Shown here piece after piece: positions 18,174 through 26,816 of a DNA stretch of 42,663 nt. Each line of letters opens with the position of its first letter. The first letter of the stretch is position 1. The stretch is taken from assembly GCF_006442815.1 (NCBI RefSeq), contig NZ_VFVL01000042.1, positions 1 through 42,663 of the forward strand, written 5' to 3'. The notes beneath the pieces were generated by a model. That model was given only the letters and a program-made list of their open reading frames with translations, did not search any database and was not told the DNA's origin. This DNA is from Mesorhizobium sp. B2-4-3. GTDB taxonomy: Bacteria; Pseudomonadota; Alphaproteobacteria; Rhizobiales; Rhizobiaceae. The position numbers and the translations under genes were made by a program.

Positions 18174-18367
18174 CGACACGTATCCGCCCCGAGAACGCGG
18201 CGTGTATAACATACCAAAGGTGACCTTGGCTTATCTACCTGCGCGCCCGGGCGCCGGCGCAACGGGGCAAGTGCTTTGGCGCGACTATCTTGGACGGACA
18301 GGCATCTGCCTTCCCGCCAAACGGGTTATCGGCCTCAAAATAGCGGCGATAGAGACGTTTCGTTTCC

Positions 18368-19297
18368 CTAACCCGGGCTGCCGGCCGCCGGATTGGCGAT
18401 GATGGCGGCCCGGAAGCGGGCGACGAAATCGTCGAGCGCCGGGCGCTCGGCGTCTGAGATCGCCCAGTAGGAAAAGGCGTCGTCGGTCCAGTGGACCAGA
18501 AGGAAGCCGCCCGCCGACAGATCGTCCGCCACCGGCACCGATTTGGCCTCGTTCTGCCGGGGTGCGGCCACCAGCGTGATCAGGTGCTCGTGATGGCGGT
18601 AGACCAGCGCCGGCATCGGCCTGTCGCCGATCACCTCGACGCGGCCGCCGAGCAGCGCGTAGCCGTCCTTGGCCATGTCGGGCGCCGCCGGCGACACGCC
18701 GATGCGCCCGTCGAGCCATGGCTTCACCGTATGCCGGTCGGACGAGACGATGTCGACCGGGGTCGCCGCGAGCAGGCTGCGGCGATGGCCGTTGGCGACG
18801 GCAACCGCGAAGCTGTCGGCCCCATTGTCCGCCGTCGTCAGCCATTGCGTCGCGCCGCTGGCCAGGAACGCCGTCAGCGCGATCGATGCCGCCATCTGGC
18901 GCCAGTCGAAGGAGTTGAACCAGCGCGACGCGCGTGGCCGCATCGCGATGACCTGGCCCTGCTGCTGTTGCGGCACGGAGGGCTGTGCCTCCACCCTCAC
19001 ATCTTCAGCCTGCGTGGCCTCCGCGACCTCGGGATCCTTCACCTCGGCGATCACCGCGATGCGCGCCAAAAAGTCGTCGCTGACGGCGGGCCGCGGCACA
19101 TTGGCAAGCGCACCGCGCAACGCCACCAGACGAGCATGTTCGGCGGCCAGCTCCGGATCGGCGGCCATGCGCCGCTCGACCGCCAGGGCAGCCGCGGCAT
19201 CGAGCTCGCCGTCGACAAGGGCGTGGATCATCAGCTTCATATCCTGCGGGTCTTGCGGCAATCCATCCTCGCGCGGGCGATTTTCATGCGGGCTCAT
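18368..19297 (-). CDS. Membrane-anchored anti-sigma factor
   Basis: This 309-residue protein is encoded directly after and overlapping the ECF sigma gene. The cytosolic N-terminal part (about residues 18-75, IHALVDGELDAAAALAVERRM...) has the helical anti-sigma domain pattern, but I see no HxxxCxxC zinc motif. A transmembrane helix near residues 135-152 (MAASIALTAFLASGATQWL) leads to a C-terminal domain of about 150 residues, predicted periplasmic. ATG at 19297 has GGAGGG at optimal spacing and overlaps the sigma stop by 14 bases, giving coupled translation. It presumably holds the sigma factor at the membrane until an envelope or oxidative signal releases it. Confidence 0.85.
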   Translation of the reverse strand: MSPHENRPREDGLPQDPQDMKLMIHALVDGELDAAAALAVERRMAADPELAAEHARLVALRGALANVPRPAVSDDFLARIAVIAEVKDPEVAEATQAEDVRVEAQPSVPQQQQGQVIAMRPRASRWFNSFDWRQMAASIALTAFLASGATQWLTTADNGADSFAVAVANGHRRSLLAATPVDIVSSDRHTVKPWLDGRIGVSPAAPDMAKDGYALLGGRVEVIGDRPMPALVYRHHEHLITLVAAPRQNEAKSVPVADDLSAGGFLLVHWTDDAFSYWAISDAERPALDDFVARFRAAIIANPAAGSPG

Positions 19298-19853
19298 GGC
19301 GCCCTCCAAGTTCCGTCATCAAGAGGCCGCGGGCTCTCGCCAGCCGCGACATCACCGTGCCTTGAGGCACGCCGAGCATGGTGGCGATCTCGCGGTAGCT
19401 GAGACCGTTTATGTCGCGCAGCACCACCGTTTCGCGGAAGGCTTGCGGCAGCCTGGCGATCGCCGCCTCCACCGCCGCCGAATTCGCCTTGGCGATCAGC
19501 ACCGCTTCGGGGCTGTCGGCGTCATTGTCCGGCGGCGGCGAGACGTCGTCGAGATCGGCGAGGTCGCCGACGGCGATCACGCTGCGCGGGCGGTTGCGCG
19601 CCATCCATGTGTAAGAAGCGTTGCGCACGATGGTGAGCAGCCACGCGCGGGGGTTTCCCCCAACGAACCCGGCAATGCCGGCATGCGCCTTGAGGCAGGC
19701 CTCCTGCACCACATCCTCGGCATCGACTTGATTGCCGGTCAGCCAGCGGGCGAGCGACAGCGCATCGCCAAGATGCGGCAGCACCACTTCGGCAAAACGC
19801 GCGGCCAGCATCTTTTCGCTCAACACCGTTCCGCCGTCGGGCGCTCCCGCCAT
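19284..19853 (-). CDS. ECF-type RNA polymerase sigma factor
   Basis: This 189-residue sigma-70 family factor consists only of regions 2 and 4. Region 2 includes LARWLTGNQVDAEDVVQEACLK and the -10 recognition helix AWLLTIVRNAS. Region 4 is LPQAFRETVVLRDINGLSYR followed by EIATMLGVPQGTVMSRLARAR, with the -35 helix-turn-helix. The frame is open far upstream (to 20243), but only sequence from MAGAPDGG at 19853 looks protein-like; the upstream part is Pro/Arg-rich. The ribosome site for 19853 is mediocre (GAGGGCGG 8-15 bases away), so an earlier start remains possible. The anti-sigma gene follows with overlap. ECF factors of this kind usually autoregulate; the promoter would lie in 19854-20330. 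Confidence 0.9.
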   Translation of the reverse strand: MAGAPDGGTVLSEKMLAARFAEVVLPHLGDALSLARWLTGNQVDAEDVVQEACLKAHAGIAGFVGGNPRAWLLTIVRNASYTWMARNRPRSVIAVGDLADLDDVSPPPDNDADSPEAVLIAKANSAAVEAAIARLPQAFRETVVLRDINGLSYREIATMLGVPQGTVMSRLARARGLLMTELGGRHEPA

Positions 19854-20083
19854 GGGTCTGCCGCCGCCCTCAGCGGGAGGCGATGATCTGTCCCCGCTCG
19901 TGCGGGTGAAGATCGCGACCGCAGGCGGTGGCGCCTGCTTCGAGTGAGGAGAAGGCATTGGTGTCACCGGAGTCAAGTGTCTCGGAAGCAAGGGGCGCCT
20001 CGGGAAGGGACGGCGCATCGCTGGCTGCAACGGGATGCTCGCCGTCATGGTCGTGGATCTCGATGGATGCGATCGGCACGGGA

Positions 20084-20209
20084 TCAGGGCTGGCGGCGGG
20101 GCGGTATCGCCCAGAACAGATGCGCCCAGCTCCAACGCTCCAAGGGACGACGACGGCTGACGCCTTCGCCGTCTTCGGTCCTTGTGCTTTTGTCTTCGTG
20201 CCGCTTCAT
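20084..20209 (-). CDS. Small Trp/Arg-rich ORF upstream of the ECF sigma gene
   Basis: A 41-codon reading frame starts at ATG 20209 behind a very good ribosome site (AGGAG seven bases away) and encodes a basic peptide with the Trp-rich core LERWSWAHLFWAIPP. It precedes the sigma gene on the same strand. The 230 bases between them also hold a 69-codon GTG frame (19870-20079) with no good ribosome site that I do not call. It could be a real small protein, a leader peptide or a misleading start. I recognise no family. Confidence 0.4.
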   Translation of the reverse strand: MKRHEDKSTRTEDGEGVSRRRPLERWSWAHLFWAIPPRRQP

Positions 20210-20328
20210 GATGGTCTCCTGCTGTCGCGCACAAATGGCGCATGCCCTGGAGACCGGCGGACCGTGCGGTTTATTCCCGGCCGGTCGGCTTTTTCGTTCA
20301 CGCTAACGTGATCGGACAGCTTGCGGGC

Positions 20329-21717
20329 CTACAGCGCCAGCAGCGCAAGCCCCGCCAGCGCCGATCCTGCCAGCGTCGGCAGCATGCCGAGTTTCAGCCT
20401 GAACATGGCAACCATGGCCGCCGCCGACAGCAGCGCGGCGCGCCAGTCGAGCGAGGCCGGGACCGGAACCTCCACGCCCCAGCCGACGCTTGCTACCTTG
20501 CCGAAGACGACATGCAGCGCGAACCACAGCGCAAGGTTCATGATGACGCCGACCACCGCCGCGGTGATCGCGCCAAGCGCCGCCGCCAGCGCCTTGTTCC
20601 GTCTCAATTGCTCGATGTAGGGCGCGCCGAGGAATATCCAGAAGAAGCAAGGCACGAAGGTGACCCAGAGCGTCAGCAGCGATCCGAGCGATCCAGCCAG
20701 CAGCGGGTTGGCAAAGCCGGCATGGCGATAGGCAGCGGCGAAGCCGACGAATTGCAGCACCAGGATCAATGGCCCCGGCGTCGTTTCGGCAAGCCCGAGC
20801 CCATCGACCATTTGGCCGGGCGAAAGCCAGCCGAACGAGGTCACCGCCGCCTGGGCGACATAGGCAAGAACTGCATAGGCGCCGCCGAAGGTGACGACGG
20901 CCATCAGGCTGAAGAAGCCGCCGATCTGCGCCCAGACGCTCCCCGGCCCCGCCAGCACGGCGACCAGCGCCACCGGCCCCAGCCAGATGGGCAACCAGAT
21001 GGCGATGGTGCGGATGGCATGCCCTCGCTTCGGCATGGCGTGGCCGAGTTCGCCGCGCTCGAACATCAGGTCGACAGCGCCCCTGGTTTCGGCGCCGGCT
21101 GCAGTCTTGCCATGCGCCGCGGCGGAGAACAGCGCCGGCGCGAAGCGGTTGCCGGCCCAGCCGACAAGCCCGGCTGCGAGCACGATCAGCGGGAACGGCA
21201 CCCGGGCGACATAGATGCCGAGGAAGGCCGCCACCGCGATCACGACCATGGCCCGGTTCTTCAGTGCTCGCTTGCCGATGCGGATCACCGCTTCGACGAC
21301 GACGGCGAGCACCGCCGCCTTGACGCCGAAGAACAGCGCCTCGACGACCGGAGCATCGTTGTAGAGCATGTAGAAGCTGCTCAGGCAGAGCATCACCAGC
21401 GCGCCCGGCAGCACGAACAGGATGCCGGCGACGAGACCGCCTGCCGTCCGGTGCAGCAGCCAGCCGATATAGACGGCAAGCTGCTGCGCCTCGGGCCCAG
21501 GCAGGAGCATGCAGTAGTTGAGCGCGTGCAGGAACCGCTCCTCGCCGATCCAGCGGCGCTCCTCGACCAGTTCCTTGTGCATCAGCGCGATCTGCCCGGC
21601 CGGCCCGCCGAAGGACAGCAGGCCGATCTTGGCCCAGAGCCGCGTCGCCTCGCGAAAACTCGGCGCGGTCGGGACATCGACCAGGGGCGCGGCGCCGTCC
21701 TTGGCGAGTGCGGTCAT
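20329..21717 (-). CDS. chrA: Chromate transporter, two-domain ChrA
   Basis: This 462-residue inner-membrane protein of the CHR superfamily exports chromate, which enters through sulfate carriers. It has two homologous halves: the first begins FREATRLWAKIGLLSFGGPAGQIALMH, the second GGFFSLMAVVTFGGAYAVLAYV, each with the family's FGGP/FGG signature and about six hydrophobic segments. An extended cytosolic loop lies between them (GAETRGAVDLMFERGELGHAM). ATG at 21717 overlaps the stop of the rhodanese-ChrB gene by one base (TAATG), so translation is coupled; an upstream in-frame start at 21771 lies inside that gene. The gene ends at 20329 with no obvious terminator. Confidence 0.93.
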   Translation of the reverse strand: MTALAKDGAAPLVDVPTAPSFREATRLWAKIGLLSFGGPAGQIALMHKELVEERRWIGEERFLHALNYCMLLPGPEAQQLAVYIGWLLHRTAGGLVAGILFVLPGALVMLCLSSFYMLYNDAPVVEALFFGVKAAVLAVVVEAVIRIGKRALKNRAMVVIAVAAFLGIYVARVPFPLIVLAAGLVGWAGNRFAPALFSAAAHGKTAAGAETRGAVDLMFERGELGHAMPKRGHAIRTIAIWLPIWLGPVALVAVLAGPGSVWAQIGGFFSLMAVVTFGGAYAVLAYVAQAAVTSFGWLSPGQMVDGLGLAETTPGPLILVLQFVGFAAAYRHAGFANPLLAGSLGSLLTLWVTFVPCFFWIFLGAPYIEQLRRNKALAAALGAITAAVVGVIMNLALWFALHVVFGKVASVGWGVEVPVPASLDWRAALLSAAAMVAMFRLKLGMLPTLAGSALAGLALLAL

Positions 21718-22532
21718 TACGCCTTGCCTCCCGCTGGCCAGTTGTGCGTCTCGTCCGCGGCATCGCGGCACCAGCGGAAGAAGGCGTCATAGAGCAACAT
21801 GCCGGCTTCGAGCTGCTCCAGGTCGTCGCGGAACATGCGCGACAGACCGAGCGAAACGGCGAGGAACCCGGCCGCCTGCGGCACGAGGTCCAGGCGCGCC
21901 GTATCGGCGCCGCGCACGATCGGCGCCAGACGATCGAGCGCGTCCACGCGCAGGCCGAATTCCTCGATCATCGTGTCGAAGGTGCAGCGATCGCCACGAT
22001 GGCTCCAGAACACGCCTTCGATATCGAAAGGCACCGCGCCGAAGCGATCCGCGACCAGAGGCACCTCGGCCGGGTCGACGAAGAGGAAAACCGCATCGGG
22101 ATCGACGAAGCGGCGGATCAGCCAGGGGCAGGCGATGCGGTCGACCTTTGGCCGCGAACGCGTGACCCATACGGTGCGGCCCCTCTCGTCGCGGGGCGGG
22201 ATCGCGCCGGCGCTGACCAACGGCGCCCTGGCGGCGACCCAGGCCTCGAAGCCGCCTTCAAGCGACTCCGCCGGAATGCCTTCGTGGCGCAGCCAAGCGG
22301 CAACGCCTTGCGAGAGCTTCTGCCCCCTCTGGCAGACCACGGCGACTTTGCGTCCGGAAAATTCCGACGCCCAGCTTGAGACAGTCCTGAAATCGCGCCG
22401 GCATGAGGCCGGCAACAGGCGCGGATCGGCTTCATAGTCCTCGTCGATGCGCACATCGACTAGGCAAGGCACATCGGGCAGGCCGACGAGACGGGAAAGC
22501 TGCGGTACGGTGATTGCGGTTGTTGACGGCAT
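21717..22532 (-). CDS. Rhodanese-ChrB fusion, chromate resistance protein
   Basis: This 271-residue protein has an N-terminal rhodanese domain (residues about 8-105: LVDVRIDEDYEA, then VVCQRGQKLS with the active-site Cys) and a C-terminal ChrB-type domain (TRSRPKVDRIACPWLIRRFVDP, FDIEGVFWSHRGDRCTF, GLSRMFRDDLEQLEAGM). In chromate operons ChrB acts as a chromate-responsive regulator or an accessory factor. The N-terminal regulatory part of classical ChrB is here replaced by a sulfurtransferase domain, so an enzymatic role in handling chromate or thiols is possible. ATG at 22532 has AGGAGG upstream. It is the first gene of the two-gene operon with chrA. Confidence 0.85.
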   Translation of the reverse strand: MPSTTAITVPQLSRLVGLPDVPCLVDVRIDEDYEADPRLLPASCRRDFRTVSSWASEFSGRKVAVVCQRGQKLSQGVAAWLRHEGIPAESLEGGFEAWVAARAPLVSAGAIPPRDERGRTVWVTRSRPKVDRIACPWLIRRFVDPDAVFLFVDPAEVPLVADRFGAVPFDIEGVFWSHRGDRCTFDTMIEEFGLRVDALDRLAPIVRGADTARLDLVPQAAGFLAVSLGLSRMFRDDLEQLEAGMLLYDAFFRWCRDAADETHNWPAGGKA

Positions 22533-22709
22533 GGCGTCCACCTCCTGAACAAAGAGAGTTTGGACGCGATCGTTGGGCTGACGCCTCACGGGGTCGTCGC
22601 GGGGAACCCCTTGGCCACGATGCTGGAACGCTCCCCTACGATTGTCAAGAATTCAAATTGCTAGGGAAGATGGGAACTCCGCCCTGTCTCCCTTAAACGG
22701 TCGTTGCCC

Positions 22710-23498
22710 TTACTGCGCCGTCCAGCCGCCATCCATCGGCAGGGTCGTGCCGGTGATCTGCCTAGCGGCGTCCGAGCACAGGAACAGCGTCAGCGCCGCA
22801 AGCTCCTCGACGGTGACGAACTCCTTGGTCGGCTGCGCGGCCAGAAGCACGTCGTGCTTGACTTGCTCCTCGGTCATGCCGCGCGCCTTCATCGTGTCGG
22901 GGATCTGCTTCTCGACCAGCGGCGTCCAGACATAGCCGGGCGCGATCGCATTGACGGTGATGCCGTCCTGCGCGACTTCCAGCGCCACCGTCTTGGTCAG
23001 GCCGGCGATGCCATGCTTGGCCGAGACATAGGCCGACTTGAACGGCGAGGCGACCAGCGCATGCGCCGAAGCCGTGTTGATGATGCGGCCCCATTTGCGG
23101 CTCTTCATACCGGGCACCACTGCCTTGACGGCATAGAAGGCGGCCAAAAGGTTGATGCGGATGATGGCTTCCCATTTGTCGTCGGGAAATTCCTCGATCG
23201 GCGCGACATGCTGGATGCCGGCATTGTTGACCAGGATGTCGAGGCTGCCGAACGCTGCCTCGGCCTCGTGGACCATGGCGGTGACGGCGGCGCCGTCCAT
23301 CATGTTGGCGCCCGAATAGCGGCACTTGACGCCGAAATCCTTTTCGATGCCGGCCCGCTCCTGCTCGATCGCCGCGGCGTCGCCCAGGCCGTTGATGGTG
23401 ACGTTGGCGCCCTCGGCGGCGAAGGCACGGGCGATTGCAAGGCCGATGCCGCTAGTCGAGCCGGTGACGAGCGCATTCTTCGAAGACAGGGAACCCAT
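22710..23498 (-). CDS. bdhA: D-3-hydroxybutyrate dehydrogenase (short-chain dehydrogenase)
   Basis: This 262-residue short-chain dehydrogenase interconverts D-3-hydroxybutyrate and acetoacetate with NAD, a step of poly-3-hydroxybutyrate turnover. It has the cofactor loop TGSTSGIGLA (12-21), NNAG (91-94), the catalytic Ser144 and the YVSAK pair Tyr157/Lys161, and the family features PGYVWTPLVEKQIP and the C-terminal GTTLPMDGGWTAQ. The start MGSLSSKNALVTG at 23498 is the natural N-terminus; the frame is open to 23708 without family sequence. It is divergent from acetoacetate decarboxylase, so the cluster handles both the formation and the removal of acetoacetate. Confidence 0.92.
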   Translation of the reverse strand: MGSLSSKNALVTGSTSGIGLAIARAFAAEGANVTINGLGDAAAIEQERAGIEKDFGVKCRYSGANMMDGAAVTAMVHEAEAAFGSLDILVNNAGIQHVAPIEEFPDDKWEAIIRINLLAAFYAVKAVVPGMKSRKWGRIINTASAHALVASPFKSAYVSAKHGIAGLTKTVALEVAQDGITVNAIAPGYVWTPLVEKQIPDTMKARGMTEEQVKHDVLLAAQPTKEFVTVEELAALTLFLCSDAARQITGTTLPMDGGWTAQ

Positions 23499-23748
23499 GG
23501 GAGATCTCGCGACAGGACGACAGGAGGGAAGAGTATGAAGACGGACAGCCGGGAAGGCACATGATTTGTGCGCCGCAGCATCACAATGCCACACCCATAT
23601 GTCGGCGCTATTACAGCTCCGCAAGGGGGTTTGCCGGCTGTAGGAAGCGTCGTCTTGGCGCTGACACGGCACTGTCATGCTGCCGTGCAACATACCTTGC
23701 CAGCGCATTCGCGCGGGGTCATTTCAAACCTGTTTTGGGGCACCAGCC

Positions 23749-24537
23749 ATGGAAATCGCCGACGTCGTGAAGCGCGCCTATGCGATGCCGCTCACCAACC
23801 CGTCCTTCCCGCCAGGCCCTTATCGCTTCTTCGACCGCGAATACATCATCATCACCTACCGCACGACGCGCGAAGCGTTGGAAGCCGTCGTTCCGGCGCC
23901 GCTCGAGATCGACGAGCCGCTGGTCAAATACGAATTCATCCGCATGCCTGACTCGACCGGCTTCGGCGACTACACCGAGACCGGCCAGGTCATCCCGGTG
24001 CGCTACAAGGGCCAGCATGGCGGCTATGTGCATTCCATGTATCTCGACGACGATGCGCCGATCGCCGGCGGCCGCGAGCTCTGGGGTTTTCCGAAAAAGC
24101 TCGCCAACCCCAAGATCGTGCATGAAGGCGAAGTGGTGGTCGGCACGCTGCATTATGGCAGCGTTCTGTGCGCCACCGGCACAATGGGCTACAAGCACCG
24201 CGAGGCCGACCACGACCAGGTGCTGGCCTCGCTCGCCGCGCCCAATTTCCTCATCAAGATCATCCCGCATGTCGACGGCAGCCCGCGCATCTGCGAGCTG
24301 GTCCGTTATTACCTTACTGATGTCACACTGAAGGAAGCCTGGACGGCGCCCGCCGCGCTCGACCTTCGCCCGCATGTCATGGCCGACGTCGCCAAGCTGC
24401 CGGTGCTCGACATCGTCTCTGCCGTTCACTTCACCGCCGACCTGACGCTGGGTCTCGGCGAAGTCGTGCATGATTACCTCGCGGACCACGGCCGATCGGC
24501 TGCCGGCGCGAAGGAGCTGGAGAAAGCCGGTGCTTGA
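23749..24537 (+). CDS. adc: Acetoacetate decarboxylase
   Basis: This 262-residue cytosolic enzyme converts acetoacetate to acetone and CO2. The active-site segment ELWGFPKKLANP contains Lys116, which forms the Schiff base, and Lys117, which lowers its pKa, in the same Pro-Lys-Lys-Leu setting as the clostridial enzyme. The start MEIADVVKRAYAMPLTNPSFPPGPYRF at 23749 is typical of rhizobial homologs. The 250-base spacer to the divergent dehydrogenase gene shows no strong palindrome. The last 8 bases overlap the patatin gene, so the two are coupled. Its role is probably the disposal of excess acetoacetate from polyhydroxybutyrate breakdown. Confidence 0.93.
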   Translation: MEIADVVKRAYAMPLTNPSFPPGPYRFFDREYIIITYRTTREALEAVVPAPLEIDEPLVKYEFIRMPDSTGFGDYTETGQVIPVRYKGQHGGYVHSMYLDDDAPIAGGRELWGFPKKLANPKIVHEGEVVVGTLHYGSVLCATGTMGYKHREADHDQVLASLAAPNFLIKIIPHVDGSPRICELVRYYLTDVTLKEAWTAPAALDLRPHVMADVAKLPVLDIVSAVHFTADLTLGLGEVVHDYLADHGRSAAGAKELEKAGA

Positions 24538-25690
24538 GCGCAACCGCAGCAAGGCGGCCGCCGCCACCATTCAGGAAATCACGGCGCAATATGACCGCAT
24601 CGCCCTGGTCTTCCAGGGCGGCGGCGCGCTGGGCGCCTATCAGGCGGGAGTCTATCAGGCGCTTGCCGACGCCGGCTGCGAGCCGACCTGGCTCTCCGGC
24701 GTCTCGATCGGCGCCATCAATGCCTCGATCATCGCCGGCAACGAGCCGAGCCGCCGCCTGCAGCGGCTGGAGCAGTTCTGGCAGACGATCTCGGGCCGCA
24801 AGATCTGGGCCTATACGCCCGAAGGCGACATCTATCGCGACATCCGCAACCAGACCTCGTCATTGATGACCATGACGATGGGCCAGCCCGGCTTCTTCAA
24901 GCCGCGCAGCCCGAACCCCTGGTTCCAGCTGGCGGGAGCGGAAGGCGCCACCAGCTTCTACGACACCGCCGAGCTCAAGGACACGCTGGAGAGCCTGATC
25001 GACTTCGACGTGCTGAACGACGGCAAGAAGCGCTTAAGCGTCGGCGCGGTCAATGTCAGGACCGGCAACTTCGTCTATTTCGACACCGACAAGGTGCGCA
25101 TCGGGCCGGAGCACATCATGGCGAGCGGCGCGCTGCCGCCGGCCTTCCCCTCGATCCGCATCGAAGGCGAGTATTACTGGGACGGCGGCATCGTCTCCAA
25201 CACGCCGCTGCAATATCTGCTCGACCAGGAGGAGGACCGCTCCTCGCTGGTATTCCAGGTCGATCTGTTCAGCGCCCGCGGCGTGCTGCCGCGCGGCTTG
25301 GCGGACGTCCTGTCGCGCCACAAGGACATCATGTATTCCAGCCGCACACGCCAGAACACCGACAACTTCCAGCGCATCCATGCGCTCAAGATGAAGCTGC
25401 TCGACGCGCTCAAGCGCGTGCCGCCGGAGCAGCTGAAGGACGGCGAGAAGGAACTGATCGCCGACTATTCCGACGCCGGCGTCGTCAACATCGTCCACCT
25501 GATCTACCAGCACAAAGGCTATGAAGGCCACGCCAAGGACTATGAGTTTTCCGGCACCTCGATGCGCGAGCACTGGGAGATGGGCCTGGAAGACACCGAG
25601 CGCACGCTGCGCCACAAGAAGTGGCTGATGCTGCCCGACAATGCCGACGGCGTCACCATCCACGACCTGCACCGCGAAGACCCGACCTGA
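24530..25690 (+). CDS. Patatin-like phospholipase with DUF3734-type C-terminus
   Basis: This 386-residue serine acyl hydrolase carries the patatin catalytic dyad: oxyanion loop GGGALG (30-35), nucleophile elbow GVSIG (57-61, Ser59) and DGG (Asp218). The C-terminal 130 residues (RHKDIMYSSRT..., then YEGHAKDYEFSGTSMREHW) match the region found in patatins annotated DUF3734. GTG at 24530 has GGAG upstream and overlaps the decarboxylase stop by 8 bases. A role in lipid turnover or polyhydroxybutyrate granule hydrolysis is suggested by the neighbours bdhA and adc but not proven. A decayed copy of part of this gene lies at 26817-27041. Confidence 0.88.
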   Translation: MLERNRSKAAAATIQEITAQYDRIALVFQGGGALGAYQAGVYQALADAGCEPTWLSGVSIGAINASIIAGNEPSRRLQRLEQFWQTISGRKIWAYTPEGDIYRDIRNQTSSLMTMTMGQPGFFKPRSPNPWFQLAGAEGATSFYDTAELKDTLESLIDFDVLNDGKKRLSVGAVNVRTGNFVYFDTDKVRIGPEHIMASGALPPAFPSIRIEGEYYWDGGIVSNTPLQYLLDQEEDRSSLVFQVDLFSARGVLPRGLADVLSRHKDIMYSSRTRQNTDNFQRIHALKMKLLDALKRVPPEQLKDGEKELIADYSDAGVVNIVHLIYQHKGYEGHAKDYEFSGTSMREHWEMGLEDTERTLRHKKWLMLPDNADGVTIHDLHREDPT

Positions 25691-25873
25691 TACTTGCATC
25701 CGCCACAAGCGGCGCAATCTCGGAAAGGGCACTGCGGCCGTTCGCCTGGAAGCCCGTAAAACTGTGAAGCTCTGCTTCATGGACCATCAACATTATCGCG
25801 GATAGCCGCTCGCGGAGAGCGGGCCTACATCTGGGCGCCAGTAGAATGCGCTGGGCTCAATGGAATACCGCCG

Positions 25874-26719
25874 ATGACCGCCGAAGCCGTTTCCCCTGCC
25901 ATCATTCCATCGCATAGCGCCCGGCGCGGCCTGCTCTGGTTTGCGCCGCTCACAACGTTGTGGCTGCTCTTGATCTATCGTTGGCCGGCGATCCCGGACA
26001 GCGGCGTTCCGACCACGTTCCACCAGCTCGCGGCCCACGGACTCATCGCTCTGGGATTGTGGCTCGGCCTCGAACATACGAGCCTGACGCCGGGTCAACG
26101 CCGCGCGACCTGGTTGGCGATCATGATCACGGACACGCTGTGGTTCGCCGTCGCTTGGAGTGCTGCTATCAATGGCATCTTCCACCCGGACGCCACGGTT
26201 TTACCGGCGTTGCCATCGGCTATCTTGCTGCCGGTGATCATCGGTGCGCCGCTGTTGCTGTTCTCCAGGCGGGTCGGGCAGGTGCTCGATGCGATACCGG
26301 CGAGCTGGCTCGTCGCGCTTCAGCTCTACCGCGTATTCGGCAGTTGGGCGCTCGCGGCGTGGCTGCATGGTGCGCTGCCCGGCGTATTCGCGGTGCCGGC
26401 AGGCGTCGGCGACGTGCTGACAGGGCTGTTCGCGTTGCCGACGGCGATCGCGCTGGCGACCGGCACAGCCGAGGGCCGGAGGGCAGCAACTCTGTGGAAC
26501 ATCCTTGGCCTTGCCGATTTCGCCGTCGCGATCACCATGGGCATAATCACCTCGCCCGGCCCGTGGCAATTGATCGTTCCGGATGTGCAGAGCATCGGCG
26601 CTGGCGATTATCCGGGTGTGCTGACCCCTGCTTTCGTGGTGCCAAGCTCAATCCTGCTCCATCTTTTGTCGCTGCGCCAGCTGCGCCGCCGTAGCAGGGC
26701 GGAGATTGCGCGACGATAG
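25874..26719 (+). CDS. Multispanning membrane protein of unknown function
   Basis: This 281-residue protein has about seven hydrophobic helices (for example LLWFAPLTTLWLLLIY, ATWLAIMITDTLWFAVAW, and the stretch ending at ALPTAIALATG) and short polar loops. A basic end (LRQLRRRSRAEIARR) places the C-terminus in the cytosol. I recognise no family signature or catalytic motif. ATG at 25874 lies 183 bases after the patatin gene, which shows no terminator, so read-through is possible. Base composition is somewhat less GC-extreme than the neighbours. Confidence 0.65.
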   Translation: MTAEAVSPAIIPSHSARRGLLWFAPLTTLWLLLIYRWPAIPDSGVPTTFHQLAAHGLIALGLWLGLEHTSLTPGQRRATWLAIMITDTLWFAVAWSAAINGIFHPDATVLPALPSAILLPVIIGAPLLLFSRRVGQVLDAIPASWLVALQLYRVFGSWALAAWLHGALPGVFAVPAGVGDVLTGLFALPTAIALATGTAEGRRAATLWNILGLADFAVAITMGIITSPGPWQLIVPDVQSIGAGDYPGVLTPAFVVPSSILLHLLSLRQLRRRSRAEIARR

Positions 26720-26816
26720 GAATGCGCCTCGCGACTGTACGAATTCGGCATCAGCGCCGACTGGAACGAGTGCATTCAGCCCGTCACGCCGATACCGGAT
26801 AATCGGGGGCCGCTCC

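Noticed and set aside
19870..20079. 69-codon GTG frame upstream of the sigma gene
   Set aside because: The composition is plausible, but it lacks a ribosome site and overlaps the open sigma frame; I could not support it.
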